DNA of 32,034 bases from DATCVR01 sp036566745 (GTDB lineage Bacteria > Actinomycetota > Actinomycetes > Jiangellales > Jiangellaceae): the NCBI GenBank assembly GCA_036566745.1, contig DATCVR010000139.1, positions 1 to 32,034 of the forward strand, given 5' to 3'. Shown one piece after another: positions 7,669 through 14,787 of this stretch (positions are counted from its first letter, which is position 1; every line of letters starts with the position of its first letter). The notes under the pieces are model-generated. The model searched no databases. It saw nothing but the letters and a program-made list of their open reading frames with translations, and was not told the DNA's origin. The position numbers were made by a program, and so were the translations under genes.

Positions 7669-8598
7669 ATGCCGGGAGGCCGCGATCAGCTCGGGCCACT
7701 CGAAAGGGTCACCCGGGTCCTGCTCGCGCTCGAAGCCGCCGAGCCGGTTGGCGTCGCGATGCCCCGCCTGCTCGAGATCGCCGACTTCGGCGGGGCCGAG
7801 ACGCATCAGGCCCGCCAGCTCAAGCGCGACCTCGACAGCCTCAACGCGGCCGGCTGGGACATCCGCAACGTCGCACCGCCGGGCGAGACCGCCGTCTACC
7901 GGGTCCACGCCCGCGACAACCGCCTGCGCGTCGAGCTGACCCCCGAACACCAGGGCGAGCTGGCCCGGGCCGCAGAGGTCGCGGGCGATCCCGAGTTCAC
8001 CGAGCGCCTCGGCGTCGACCCAGCCGGTGGTGAGCCCGGCGGCGACGTCCGCACCCAGTACCCCCGTGCGGCCGCCCAGGACACCCTCGACAAGGCGCTG
8101 CACGCCCTCGCCCACCACTGCCTCGTACGCTTCACGTACAAGCAGCGCGCCCGCGTCGTCCACCCCCACGGCGTGTTCGCGGGCGCCTCTGGCTGGTACC
8201 TCGTGGGCAACGAGGACGGCAGCGACGTCGCCAAGCAGTTCGTGACCGACCGGATGTCCGACGTCTCGCTCGACCGGCCGGGCACCGCCATCGCCCCCGC
8301 CGACCCCCGCCGCAACCAGCTCAATCCGCTGACCTGGGAGGTCGACCCCCCGACCGACGTCGTCGTGCGCACCGCTGCCAGCTATGCCGGCCAGGTCGAG
8401 GAGATGCTCGGCACGGCCACCCACCGCGAGCCCGCCGCCGACCACGGCGACGTCCTGCTCTCTGTGCCCGTCACCAACCGCGCGGCCTTCCGGGCCCGCG
8501 TCTACGAACTCGGCCTGCGGGTCCACGTGGTGGGCCCGGACGACGTGCGGGCGGAGCTGCTGGCCGCGCTCGAGGCGATCGCCGGTGAGCGCCCATGA
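7669..8598 (+). CDS. WYL-domain transcriptional regulator, PafB-like
   Basis: A 309-residue regulator with a winged-helix region at the N-terminus (residues 8-60, LERVTRVLLALEAAEPVGV onward) and a WYL domain in the middle. The defining residues are visible in SGWYLVGNEDG near residue 183, and a WCX-type C-terminal domain follows. WYL domains are thought to bind nucleic acid or nucleotide ligands. In mycobacteria the PafB-PafC heterodimer activates DNA-repair genes after damage. The start at 7669 is supported by GGGGAGG upstream; an earlier in-frame ATG at 7609 lacks this. It overlaps the next WYL gene by ATGA. Neither the pafA ligase nor the tat genes usual beside pafBC are here, so PafB orthology is not certain. 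Confidence 0.82.
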   Translation: MPGGRDQLGPLERVTRVLLALEAAEPVGVAMPRLLEIADFGGAETHQARQLKRDLDSLNAAGWDIRNVAPPGETAVYRVHARDNRLRVELTPEHQGELARAAEVAGDPEFTERLGVDPAGGEPGGDVRTQYPRAAAQDTLDKALHALAHHCLVRFTYKQRARVVHPHGVFAGASGWYLVGNEDGSDVAKQFVTDRMSDVSLDRPGTAIAPADPRRNQLNPLTWEVDPPTDVVVRTAASYAGQVEEMLGTATHREPAADHGDVLLSVPVTNRAAFRARVYELGLRVHVVGPDDVRAELLAALEAIAGERP

Positions 8599-9590
8599 GC
8601 CGCCAGCCGGCCTACATGCACCGGTTCCGCCGGGTCACCCAGGCCCTGCACATCCTCACCCACCACCCCGAGGGTCTGCCGGTCGCGGCGCTGGCCGACC
8701 AGCTCGGCGTCGACGAGAAGACGCTGCGGGCCGAGATCCTCGCCTACTACCGCGCCGACATCGACCCTGCGAGCCACACCGGCCTCCTGCGCGACATCCG
8801 CATCGAGTTCGTCGGGGCCGAGCCGGGCGCCGACGCCGACCCCGACGAGGCGGCCGTGGTCCGCGTGTTCTCCGAGCAGCCGGCCGAGGAGATCGGCGTC
8901 GCCCACCTCACCGTCACCGAGCTCGCCCGGGTGTTCCGCGCAGGTCGCGACCTGCTGGCTCTCGAGCCCGGCAACACCGTGCTGGCCGAGGCACTGAGCG
9001 TGCTGGAGACGACGCTCCTGCAGGGGATCGAGGCACCCGGCGGCACCTGGCTGGCCGATCGGGCGAGCCTGTTCCGCCAGGCCATCCGCGAGCGGCGCCG
9101 GGTGCGAGTGCTCTACTCCCGCACCTGGCAGCCCGGCGTCCGCGAACGCGTCATCGAACCGCACCGCCTCGTACGCAGCAGGCGCGGCTGGGAGCTCGAC
9201 GCCGATGTCGTGGGCGGCGACGCGATCCGGATCTTCTTGCTCTCCGGTGTCCAGGACGCCGAGGTCCTCGACGAGGCCTTCGAACGATCGGCCGACGTCG
9301 ACGCCCGCATCGCCGCCAACCGCACCGAGACCCCGGTCGACATCGTCGTGCCGCAGTCGGCGCGGTGGGCGGTCGAACGCTTCGCGGAGTCGGTCGACGT
9401 GCTCCAGGAGGACGAGGAGTCGGTGAAGCTCCGCGCCCACCTGTTGCCGCCGGTGCGGCAGCGCCTCGGGCTGATGATGCTCGTCGCCGGGCCCGAGGCG
9501 TTCGTCGTCACTCCGGCGGAGCTGGTGGGCTCCGGACGTGACCTGGCCCACGAGCTTCTGGTCCACCACAGCTCGCCGCCAGGGCTATGA
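8595..9590 (+). CDS. WYL-domain transcriptional regulator, PafC-like
   Basis: A 331-residue partner of the preceding gene, joined by a 4-nt start/stop overlap, which suggests a heterodimer made in equal amounts. Residues 5-60 form a helix-turn-helix region (FRRVTQALHILTHHPEGLP, ALADQLGVDEKTLRAEI). The WYL domain is recognised by RVRVLYSRTWQPGVRERVIEPHRLV and RRGWELDADVV, where the signature Tyr is Glu (WEL). The C-terminal part (AVERFAESVDVL onward) fits the WCX extension. As in PafBC, one subunit carries the classical WYL triad and the other a variant. Target genes cannot be read from the sequence. Confidence 0.82.
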   Translation: MSRQPAYMHRFRRVTQALHILTHHPEGLPVAALADQLGVDEKTLRAEILAYYRADIDPASHTGLLRDIRIEFVGAEPGADADPDEAAVVRVFSEQPAEEIGVAHLTVTELARVFRAGRDLLALEPGNTVLAEALSVLETTLLQGIEAPGGTWLADRASLFRQAIRERRRVRVLYSRTWQPGVRERVIEPHRLVRSRRGWELDADVVGGDAIRIFLLSGVQDAEVLDEAFERSADVDARIAANRTETPVDIVVPQSARWAVERFAESVDVLQEDEESVKLRAHLLPPVRQRLGLMMLVAGPEAFVVTPAELVGSGRDLAHELLVHHSSPPGL

Positions 9591-9609
9591 TGTATAACGA
9601 TTCGGCAAA

Positions 9610-9628
9610 GGCCGAGCGTCGTTCGGCC
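9610..9628 (+). terminator. Hairpin after the WYL operon
   Basis: GGCCGAGC and GTTCGGCC pair over 8 positions (one G-U) around a 3-nt loop, 20 nt after the stop of the second WYL gene. The run after the stem is pyrimidine rich (CTCTATC) but has no long T tract. It is a likely weak terminator or attenuator between the WYL pair and the small gene downstream. Confidence 0.4.
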
Positions 9629-9684
9629 CTCTATCGGCCATTCGGGTCTACCCAGGCCGCAATGTGACGGAGCACACTAGCTCT

Positions 9685-9909
9685 ATGAATTCTCGCTCTT
9701 CGGCCAGAAGGCCTTTCCTTCCCGCGAGCCCATTCACCAACCTCGCTCCTCCCCCCATCGAGCCGTTCGAGATCGACGACCTGCTGACCCATGATCGGCA
9801 CGGCCTCGGCCGCGTGGTCGGTGTCGGCGCCGACAACAAGGTCCATGTCGACTTCGGCTCGGAGGTTCGCACCATCGCCCTCCCCAGCTCGAAGATCACC
9901 CGGCTCTGA
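9685..9909 (+). CDS. Small conserved actinobacterial SH3-like protein
   Basis: A 74-residue protein from the ATG at 9685 (81 residues if GTG 9664 is used). A disordered Ser/Arg/Pro-rich N-terminus is followed by FEIDDLLTHDRHGLGRVVGV, then KVHVDFGSEVRTIALPSSKITRL. The alternating short beta strands, the HD..GLGRVV turn and the VDFGS segment resemble a small SH3/KOW-like barrel found in many actinobacterial hypothetical proteins. Such folds often bind nucleic acid or a protein partner; the function is unknown. GGAG at 9669 lies about 12 nt before the ATG, a rather long spacing, so the start is not firm. It follows the WYL pair but is separated from it by a hairpin. Confidence 0.65.
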   Translation: MNSRSSARRPFLPASPFTNLAPPPIEPFEIDDLLTHDRHGLGRVVGVGADNKVHVDFGSEVRTIALPSSKITRL

Positions 9910-9925
9910 CACCACTCCCGTGGTG
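9910..9925 (+). terminator. Hairpin directly after the small SH3-like gene
   Basis: CACCAC and GTGGTG form a perfect 6-bp stem with a TCCC loop, starting at the base after the TGA stop. No T run follows; a C-rich stretch does. It is probably part of the termination signals of this convergent region. Confidence 0.4.
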
Positions 9926-9971
9926 CCCCCGCCACGGTTGCCAATTCAGCTGGTTCGATTCGCGCCGTTCT

Positions 9972-10035
9972 GCCGTGCCTGGTCGCTCGTGCGCTGACGT
10001 TCGCCCCTGAGTTCGTCAGCGCACGCTGGCACGGC
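9972..10035. terminator. Large composite inverted repeat between convergent genes
   Basis: An inner perfect 12-bp inverted repeat, CGTGCGCTGACG (9988-9999) and CGTCAGCGCACG (10014-10025), surrounds a 14-nt loop. An outer perfect 8-bp pair, GCCGTGCC (9972-9979) and GGCACGGC (10028-10035), encloses it with an uneven internal loop of 8 and 2 nt. Together this is 20 paired bases. The element lies between the convergent small SH3-like gene and the HemC-like gene. A bidirectional terminator is the simplest reading. It also marks the left edge of the tetrapyrrole-like island. Confidence 0.6.
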
Positions 10036-10116
10036 CGCGCGGTGCAGCGTCGCCCCACGGCACCCTGACCAGTCGACGGCTGCGCGCGTCGGCAACGGCA
10101 TGGACGTCGGCGCTGT

Positions 10117-11049
10117 TCACACGACGGTATCGATCAGTTCGCGCGCACCTTGGCGCATTAGGGTGAGCGCGACGGACGTGCCGAGGGTGGTCGGATCGGT
10201 GGCGTCGCCCCACTCGTGCGCGTCAACGACGGTCTTGCCGTCGCGGCTGAACACCTTGGCGCGTAGGGAGAGGCGACCGTCGGATTCGGTGGTGGCGTGG
10301 CCGGCGATCGGGCTCTGGCAATGGCCTTGCAGGACGTGCAGGCACATGCGTTCGGCTGTGATCTGGCGCCAGGTCTCAAGGTCATTGAGCCCGGTGACGA
10401 GGTCGATGAGCTGCTCGTCGTCCTCGCGGCATTGCAGGCCGAGCACGCCTGCGCCGATGGGCGGGCTCATCGTCTCGACGGGGAGGATCTGGCTGACGCG
10501 GTCGGTCTGGCCGATGCGTTCGAGCCCGGACACGGCCAGCAGGAGCGCATCGGAGTGACCGGCGTCGAGCTTGGCCAGACGGCTGTTGGCGTTGCCGCGG
10601 ATCGGCACGGTCTCGAGGTGCGGGTAGTGCTGGCCGAGTTGGGCGATCCGGCGCACGGCCGAGGTACCGATGCGGGTTCCGGCGGGTAGCTCGTCAAGTG
10701 TCAGCATGCCCGGGTGGACGAGGGCGTCGCGGAAGTCGTCGCGAGCGAGGTAGGCGGCGATCACGGTTCCGACTGGGACAGGGCGATCGCCGGGGACGTC
10801 CTTCATGCAGTGCACGGCCAGGTCGCAGTCGCCACGAAGGAGCGCGGCGTCGACCTCCTTGGTGAAGGCGCCCTTGCCACCGAGTTCGTGCAACGGCCCG
10901 GCCCAGCGGTCACCGCTGGTGGTGATCGGCATGACCTCGGTCACGACTTCCGGGTGGATCGCGGCGAGTTCGGTGCGTACGCGTTCGACCTGGGCCAGCG
11001 CCATGGGTGAGGAACGGGTGCCGATGCGGATCAGCCGGGGCTCGGGCAT
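10117..11049 (-). CDS. hemC-like: Hydroxymethylbilane synthase (HemC) homologue in an accessory cluster
   Basis: A 310-residue protein that aligns along its whole length with porphobilinogen deaminase, which joins four porphobilinogens into hydroxymethylbilane on a dipyrromethane cofactor. Key residues are kept: Arg12 (GTR), Lys83-Asp84 (MKDVP), Arg133-Arg134, Arg151 and Arg157 (RGNANSR), and cofactor Cys244 in GHCQSPIAG. The family's GGCQ is GHCQ here, and the usual GQGAVG is GAGVLG. It should be able to act as a deaminase. It is the last gene of a set with a methyltransferase and an altered HemB homologue, with no hemA, hemL, hemD or hemE nearby. This argues for a specialised paralogue rather than the haem pathway gene. 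Confidence 0.87.
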   Translation of the reverse strand: MPEPRLIRIGTRSSPMALAQVERVRTELAAIHPEVVTEVMPITTSGDRWAGPLHELGGKGAFTKEVDAALLRGDCDLAVHCMKDVPGDRPVPVGTVIAAYLARDDFRDALVHPGMLTLDELPAGTRIGTSAVRRIAQLGQHYPHLETVPIRGNANSRLAKLDAGHSDALLLAVSGLERIGQTDRVSQILPVETMSPPIGAGVLGLQCREDDEQLIDLVTGLNDLETWRQITAERMCLHVLQGHCQSPIAGHATTESDGRLSLRAKVFSRDGKTVVDAHEWGDATDPTTLGTSVALTLMRQGARELIDTVV

Positions 11050-11067
11050 GCGCGGCAGGGTACGCGC

Positions 11068-11643
11068 TCAGATCCGGGCGGCGACGACGAGGCCGGACGC
11101 CCACGCGATCGGCGTCGAGAGCAGCTCGTGCACGTCCGGCAGGCGAGCGAGGAACGCATCGACGCGTGGCTGGTGGTCGCCGGGCCAGGTGGGCTGCGGC
11201 TCAAGGTCGTCGACGACGTAGAGCGCGCCAGGGCGGAGCAGGTCGAGCAGGTTGGGCAGCCGGTGGAACTTCCCGGGTCGGCAGTCGATGTAGGCGAGGT
11301 CGAAGGGACGGCCGGTATAGGCGGCCAGCCACTCGTCGGCGTCGTGCTCGACGATCGTGATCCGAGGGTCGGATCCGAGGTGCTTGGCAGCTACGGCTTG
11401 AACCGTGGCATCGATGTCGATTGTTGTGAGGTGGGCGGCACGGTCCATGCCGTGCAGGAGCCACGCGGCCCCGGCCCCAACTCCGGTGCCGAGTTCGAGA
11501 ATTCGGCCGGCTGGCTTCGATGCGGCGAGGGTGGCCAGCAATGATCCGGTGCGGTCCTCGCACGACATAGCGAACCCAAGTGCTCGGGCGTCCGCAAGGA
11601 TCGCGTCGAGGCGGTGCGGCGTCGCATGCGGCGTGTCGTCCAT
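11068..11643 (-). CDS. Class I SAM-dependent methyltransferase, O-methyltransferase-like
   Basis: A 191-residue small methyltransferase. Motif I is ILELGTGVGAGAAW (48-61), followed by TIDID (74-78) whose acidic residue would bind the SAM ribose, then the DADEW segment, FDLAYIDCRPGKF and ALYVVDDL. This pattern resembles catechol/caffeoyl-CoA O-methyltransferases, although the metal-binding set is not complete enough to be sure. It lies 20 nt after the HemB-like gene and 18 nt before the HemC-like gene, so all three should be on one transcript. It may methylate the product or an intermediate of this set. The substrate is unknown. Confidence 0.82.
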   Translation of the reverse strand: MDDTPHATPHRLDAILADARALGFAMSCEDRTGSLLATLAASKPAGRILELGTGVGAGAAWLLHGMDRAAHLTTIDIDATVQAVAAKHLGSDPRITIVEHDADEWLAAYTGRPFDLAYIDCRPGKFHRLPNLLDLLRPGALYVVDDLEPQPTWPGDHQPRVDAFLARLPDVHELLSTPIAWASGLVVAARI

Positions 11644-11663
11644 GGGTGTGCCCTTCGGCGTAG

Positions 11664-12656
11664 TCAGCTGGTGAGGTGGCGGGCGATCTCGCCAGCGGCG
11701 AATGTCAGCACGAGGTCAGCACCTGCGCGCCTGAGCGAGCCGAAATACTCGACCAGGCCGTCGATGCGCAGCGCAGCCAAGCCGGTGTATTCGCCGGAGG
11801 TCGAGTAGGCAACCAGTGGTGCATGGGTGCTCTGTCGCAGCCGCACGAGGACGTCGAGGGCGGACAGAACTGGCTGGACGGTGAGCGAGTCTGCGCCCTC
11901 GGTGAGCCACTGCTCGGCTTGGGCGACGGCGCCACGATGTGCACTGAGAGGCTCGAGCTGGAAGCCGCGACGATGACCGCGCCCCGGGTTGGTGCCCATG
12001 ACCGACTTGAACGCTCCGAATAGGCTGGAGTGGATCGCGATGTTCGGGTTCACGCCCACGTCGCGGTGACCGTGCGCGTTGAGCGCCAGCCGCACCGCGT
12101 GGACTGAGCCCTCGATCATCGCGGTGGGCGACACGACATCGGCGCCGGCCTCAGCGTGTCCGACGGCCATCTCAGCCATCAGCGCATAGGTGCTGGTCAG
12201 GTCGACCTGGCCGGTGTCGTTCAGCAGGGCGCATTCGCCGTGATCGGTCCACGAGCAACCGCACACCTCAGTGGTCACCACCATCATCGGAGCGGTGGCC
12301 TTGACCTGGCGGATGGCGCGGATCATGAGGTTGCCAGGTGAGGTTCCGGCACTCGCCCGCGCGTCGCGAGGATGACCGCGCACGAAGATCTTCACCGCTC
12401 GGATCCCGGCTTCTGCCCAGCCACCCACCGTCGCAGCGACGCTCGCGATGGTGACTACGCCCGGCAACGCGGCAGCCGACGAGTCCCCGTGGTGGTCCGG
12501 CACGACGAGTAGCGGCGCCGCCAGGTCAGCCGGGAGCAGCATCGGACGGTCGTACATAGCCCGAACAGCAGGTCTGGCCCGCGTCGGATTCACGCCTCGC
12601 ACGTCTTCCACCGTGCGCAGCGCGACACCTGTCTGATTCTGATTCATCGCAACCAC
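11664..12656 (-). CDS. hemB-like: Porphobilinogen synthase (HemB) homologue lacking both catalytic lysines
   Basis: A 330-residue protein that aligns end to end with 5-aminolevulinate dehydratase, from RARPAVRAMYDRPMLLPADL to the C-terminal SLRRAGADLVLTFAA. The zinc triad Cys132, Cys134 and Cys142 (C-x-C-x7-C) is intact and the substrate-site SGEY (287-290) is kept. Both Schiff-base lysines are gone. The lysine of YS(T/A)KF is Ala207 (codon 12036-12038, GCG), and the lysine of MVKP is Gln261 (codon 11874-11876, CAG). Normal porphobilinogen synthesis by the double Schiff base route should be impossible. It may use a different substrate, act non-covalently, or serve as a binding protein. GTG 12656 is chosen because AGGAG lies 7 nt upstream; ATG 12647 has no such site. 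Confidence 0.86.
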   Translation of the reverse strand: MVAMNQNQTGVALRTVEDVRGVNPTRARPAVRAMYDRPMLLPADLAAPLLVVPDHHGDSSAAALPGVVTIASVAATVGGWAEAGIRAVKIFVRGHPRDARASAGTSPGNLMIRAIRQVKATAPMMVVTTEVCGCSWTDHGECALLNDTGQVDLTSTYALMAEMAVGHAEAGADVVSPTAMIEGSVHAVRLALNAHGHRDVGVNPNIAIHSSLFGAFKSVMGTNPGRGHRRGFQLEPLSAHRGAVAQAEQWLTEGADSLTVQPVLSALDVLVRLRQSTHAPLVAYSTSGEYTGLAALRIDGLVEYFGSLRRAGADLVLTFAAGEIARHLTS

Positions 12657-12660
12657 GTAC

Positions 12661-12987
12661 TCACTCCTGACGTCCGTGGGCAGGTTCCCGGTCGATCCAG
12701 ACGATGACCGTGGCGCCGTCGTGGCCATGGATCTTCTCGACGTGTTCGGCAGACGCGTAGACGCCGATCGAGGGGACGTCGCCGGCGCACCATGCGAGCG
12801 TGGTTTGCCCGGTTGGGTAGACGGTGCCGTAGGCGACCAGACCCGTTCCGGACACGCCCGACAGGTCGATTCGGCGCTGCAGAGCGAACCGACGCGGGAG
12901 AACGTTCAAGGTCATCTCACAGCCGTCCGAGTCCTCGACCAGGCGCTCCCGCTTGTGGACGTTCGGATGACGGCCACACTTCGGCAT
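12661..12987 (-). CDS. Small protein of unknown function, first gene of the HemB/HemC-like operon
   Basis: A 108-residue protein if it begins at ATG 12987. The core, from MTLNVLPRRFALQRRIDLSG through SGTGLVAYGTVYPTG to a closing HGHDGATVIVWID, resembles small hypothetical proteins common in Streptomyces and relatives whose function is not established. Four nucleotides separate its stop from the HemB-like start, so the two are coupled. The start is doubtful. GAGGAG lies 16 nt before ATG 12987, but only 6 nt before a GTG at 12997 in another frame. That GTG opens a 26-codon ORF ending one base before an in-frame ATG at 12915. Third-position GC favours the 12987 frame. Starting at 12915 would give 84 residues. 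Confidence 0.6.
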   Translation of the reverse strand: MPKCGRHPNVHKRERLVEDSDGCEMTLNVLPRRFALQRRIDLSGVSGTGLVAYGTVYPTGQTTLAWCAGDVPSIGVYASAEHVEKIHGHDGATVIVWIDREPAHGRQE

Positions 12988-13344
12988 TGCACGTCACGAG
13001 TTGCTCCTCACCAGTTGGGTTGCAGGGCGCGAGGTCAGGAGGCTCGGTGCCAGTCCCGACCCCGCGCCGGTCTGGGGTGGTTCCACACGCCGGGCTGCCT
13101 ACACCAGACGCTTCGGTCATCGATGAGGGAGAACGAGGGCCATCACGCTGATCTGGCCTGCATCACGTGCGACCGCTGCTGACTCCTACGACTTGCTGCT
13201 CCCCATGGAATCGGCGTCACACGCACGTCGGACAGAGGTGTTGCACGCCCTGCACACGGCTTGCAGAACCTGCAAGCAAACCTGCATCGTGGGAGCTGCC
13301 TGCGATCGGCCGAAGCCCTGATCTCCAGACCGCCAGGAGCACGC
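12988..13344. promoter_or_regulatory. Divergent control region of the tetrapyrrole-like island
   Basis: This 357-nt gap lies between the operon at 12987 (minus) and the XRE regulator at 13345 (plus). It holds a perfect 10-bp palindrome TCATCGATGA (13117-13126), a CACGTG near 13165, and a cluster of TTGCA/TGCAA repeats at 13241-13286 listed separately. No clear -35/-10 pair stands out in either direction. No convincing ORF was seen; the short frames here have poor third-position GC. Confidence 0.5.
13241..13286. promoter_or_regulatory. TTGCA-N5-TGCA repeat array, likely operator
   Basis: TTGCACGCCCTGCA (13241-13254) is repeated as TTGCAGAACCTGCA (13261-13274), exactly 20 nt apart, about two helical turns. 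A third CCTGCA follows at 13281-13286. The second copy is a perfect inverted repeat, CTTGCA (13260-13265) and TGCAAG (13271-13276), around GAACC. The array ends about 59 nt before the XRE start codon. This layout is typical of sites for cooperative dimers on one face of DNA, and the XRE protein itself is the obvious candidate. No binding data exist in the sequence. Confidence 0.5.
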
Positions 13345-14742
13345 ATGACCTCCATTGACCCGATCTGGAACACGCCAGCCGTGCAGCGCGCTGCGGCCGA
13401 CAGGCACTTCGGTGCATTGATCCGCGTCGCCCGCGTCTCACGAGGACTCACCCTCGCCGAGGCCGGAAAGCTGTGCGGCTATTCGGCCAGCACGATGTCG
13501 CGCATCGAGACCGGGCAGCGACGTCTCACCGATGTCACGCTCCTTGGCCACATCGCGCGAGCATTTGACATCCCAACGCAGTTGTTCGGTCTCATGTCCG
13601 CATCACAGGTCGACGCTGCGGGCGTGGGATCGCGAGACGGCCAAGCCGCCCGATTACCGTGGGTTGATCGAGTATGGGAAGACGGTGACAGTCCGGTGCG
13701 GCGACGAGAACTCATCACAGGGATGCTCGGCGTTACCGGCGCAGTCGTGCTCGGCTCGGCCCCCACAGGCGCAACCACGAATCGCCCCGGCGACGAGATC
13801 GTCGATGCGCTCGCCGATGTCCTCCTCAACCAGCCCGCACAAACCGAACCCGCACGCAACATCGAACATTTGAAGGCCGACCTCGACGCCGCTAGGGCCG
13901 ACTACGAAGCCTGTCGCTACCGGGAACTCGCTCGCGGACTACCCAGCCTCGTTCAAGCCACCACTCAGGCACGTGACGCGGCAAACGTGGATCAGAAGTC
14001 TCACGCCGAAGCCCTGCTCGCGACTGCCTACAACCAGGTCACCCTATTGGCGATCAAGGTCCACGAGAACGCGATCGCGTGGGCGAGCATCGACCGCGCG
14101 CTACGATCTGCACGCGCCGCCGGGGCGCCCCTCGCCGAAGCCGAGACTCAACGCCTGGCGGCGATGGTTCTGCGCCGCTGCGGCCACCGTCCTCGAGCAC
14201 AGCAACTCGTCATCGAAGCAGCCGACCGCCTCCACGCCACAACGAACACGTCCCAACTCAGTCACAACGCCGCCTACGTCAGCCTGTTGTCCACCGCCGC
14301 CTACACCTCGGCCATGGACAACAACCGCACCGACGCCACGGACTTGCTCGACCGCGCCCGCGACGGACTCGACCAATTCCACGTCGACCGTGGCGGCCAG
14401 CGCGGCACGCCGGACGTCGACCTCACGCTCTATCAAGTGAGCTGCGCACGCGCTCTCGGCGACTATGGCGCCGCCATCGACCACGCCAGCAAGATCCACC
14501 CGGCCAAGATCAGAGTCACCGAACGACGCGCCCGGTACTGGGAAGACGTCGCGCTGTCGTTCCAGGCGTGGGGAAAGCATCCCCAAGCCTATCGGGCTCT
14601 CTTGTCGGCCGAACGTGCCGCGCCTCAAGAGGTCCGATACCGCCCGTGGGCGCAGACGCTCACCGCGCATCTCGTCGCCACCGACCGCCGCAATACGCTG
14701 CCCGGTGTGCGAAACTTCGCCGCGCGAGTATGCGCGATCTGA
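13345..14742 (+). CDS. XRE-family regulator with long TPR-like C-terminal domain
   Basis: A 465-residue protein. Residues 22-80 form an XRE/Cro-type helix-turn-helix domain, with SRGLTLAEAGKLCGYSAST and MSRIETGQRRLTDVTLLGHI. A linker (90-145) follows, and then a long helical region with TPR-like repeats (HAEALLATAYNQVTLLAIKV, EAETQRLAAMVLRRCGHRPR, AAIDHASKI). This two-part layout is frequent in actinomycete regulators that sense an unknown ligand or protein. ATG 13345 has AGGAG upstream; the frame is open further but lacks a ribosome site. It is divergent from the HemB/HemC-like operon and is its probable controller. Its base composition is less GC-rich than the flanking housekeeping genes, suggesting that the island was acquired. 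Confidence 0.85.
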   Translation: MTSIDPIWNTPAVQRAAADRHFGALIRVARVSRGLTLAEAGKLCGYSASTMSRIETGQRRLTDVTLLGHIARAFDIPTQLFGLMSASQVDAAGVGSRDGQAARLPWVDRVWEDGDSPVRRRELITGMLGVTGAVVLGSAPTGATTNRPGDEIVDALADVLLNQPAQTEPARNIEHLKADLDAARADYEACRYRELARGLPSLVQATTQARDAANVDQKSHAEALLATAYNQVTLLAIKVHENAIAWASIDRALRSARAAGAPLAEAETQRLAAMVLRRCGHRPRAQQLVIEAADRLHATTNTSQLSHNAAYVSLLSTAAYTSAMDNNRTDATDLLDRARDGLDQFHVDRGGQRGTPDVDLTLYQVSCARALGDYGAAIDHASKIHPAKIRVTERRARYWEDVALSFQAWGKHPQAYRALLSAERAAPQEVRYRPWAQTLTAHLVATDRRNTLPGVRNFAARVCAI

Positions 14743-14787
14743 CTCACGCCGACGGCTGTGTGCGTCGGCTCTGGCAGGGTGGGCGGC

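Noticed and set aside
9948..9968. tRNA T-loop-like sequence GGTTCGATTC
   Set aside because: The flanking bases do not pair into a T stem, and no acceptor or anticodon arm is found around it.
10117..11049. HemC-like gene as a decayed pseudogene
   Set aside because: The frame is complete and every catalytic residue checked is present, so decay is unlikely.
13040..13085. Cobalamin-riboswitch-like string CGGTGCCAGTCCCG upstream of the XRE gene
   Set aside because: It resembles one conserved stretch of the B12 riboswitch, but the B12 box and the other conserved core parts could not be found around it, and the downstream gene is not a typical target.
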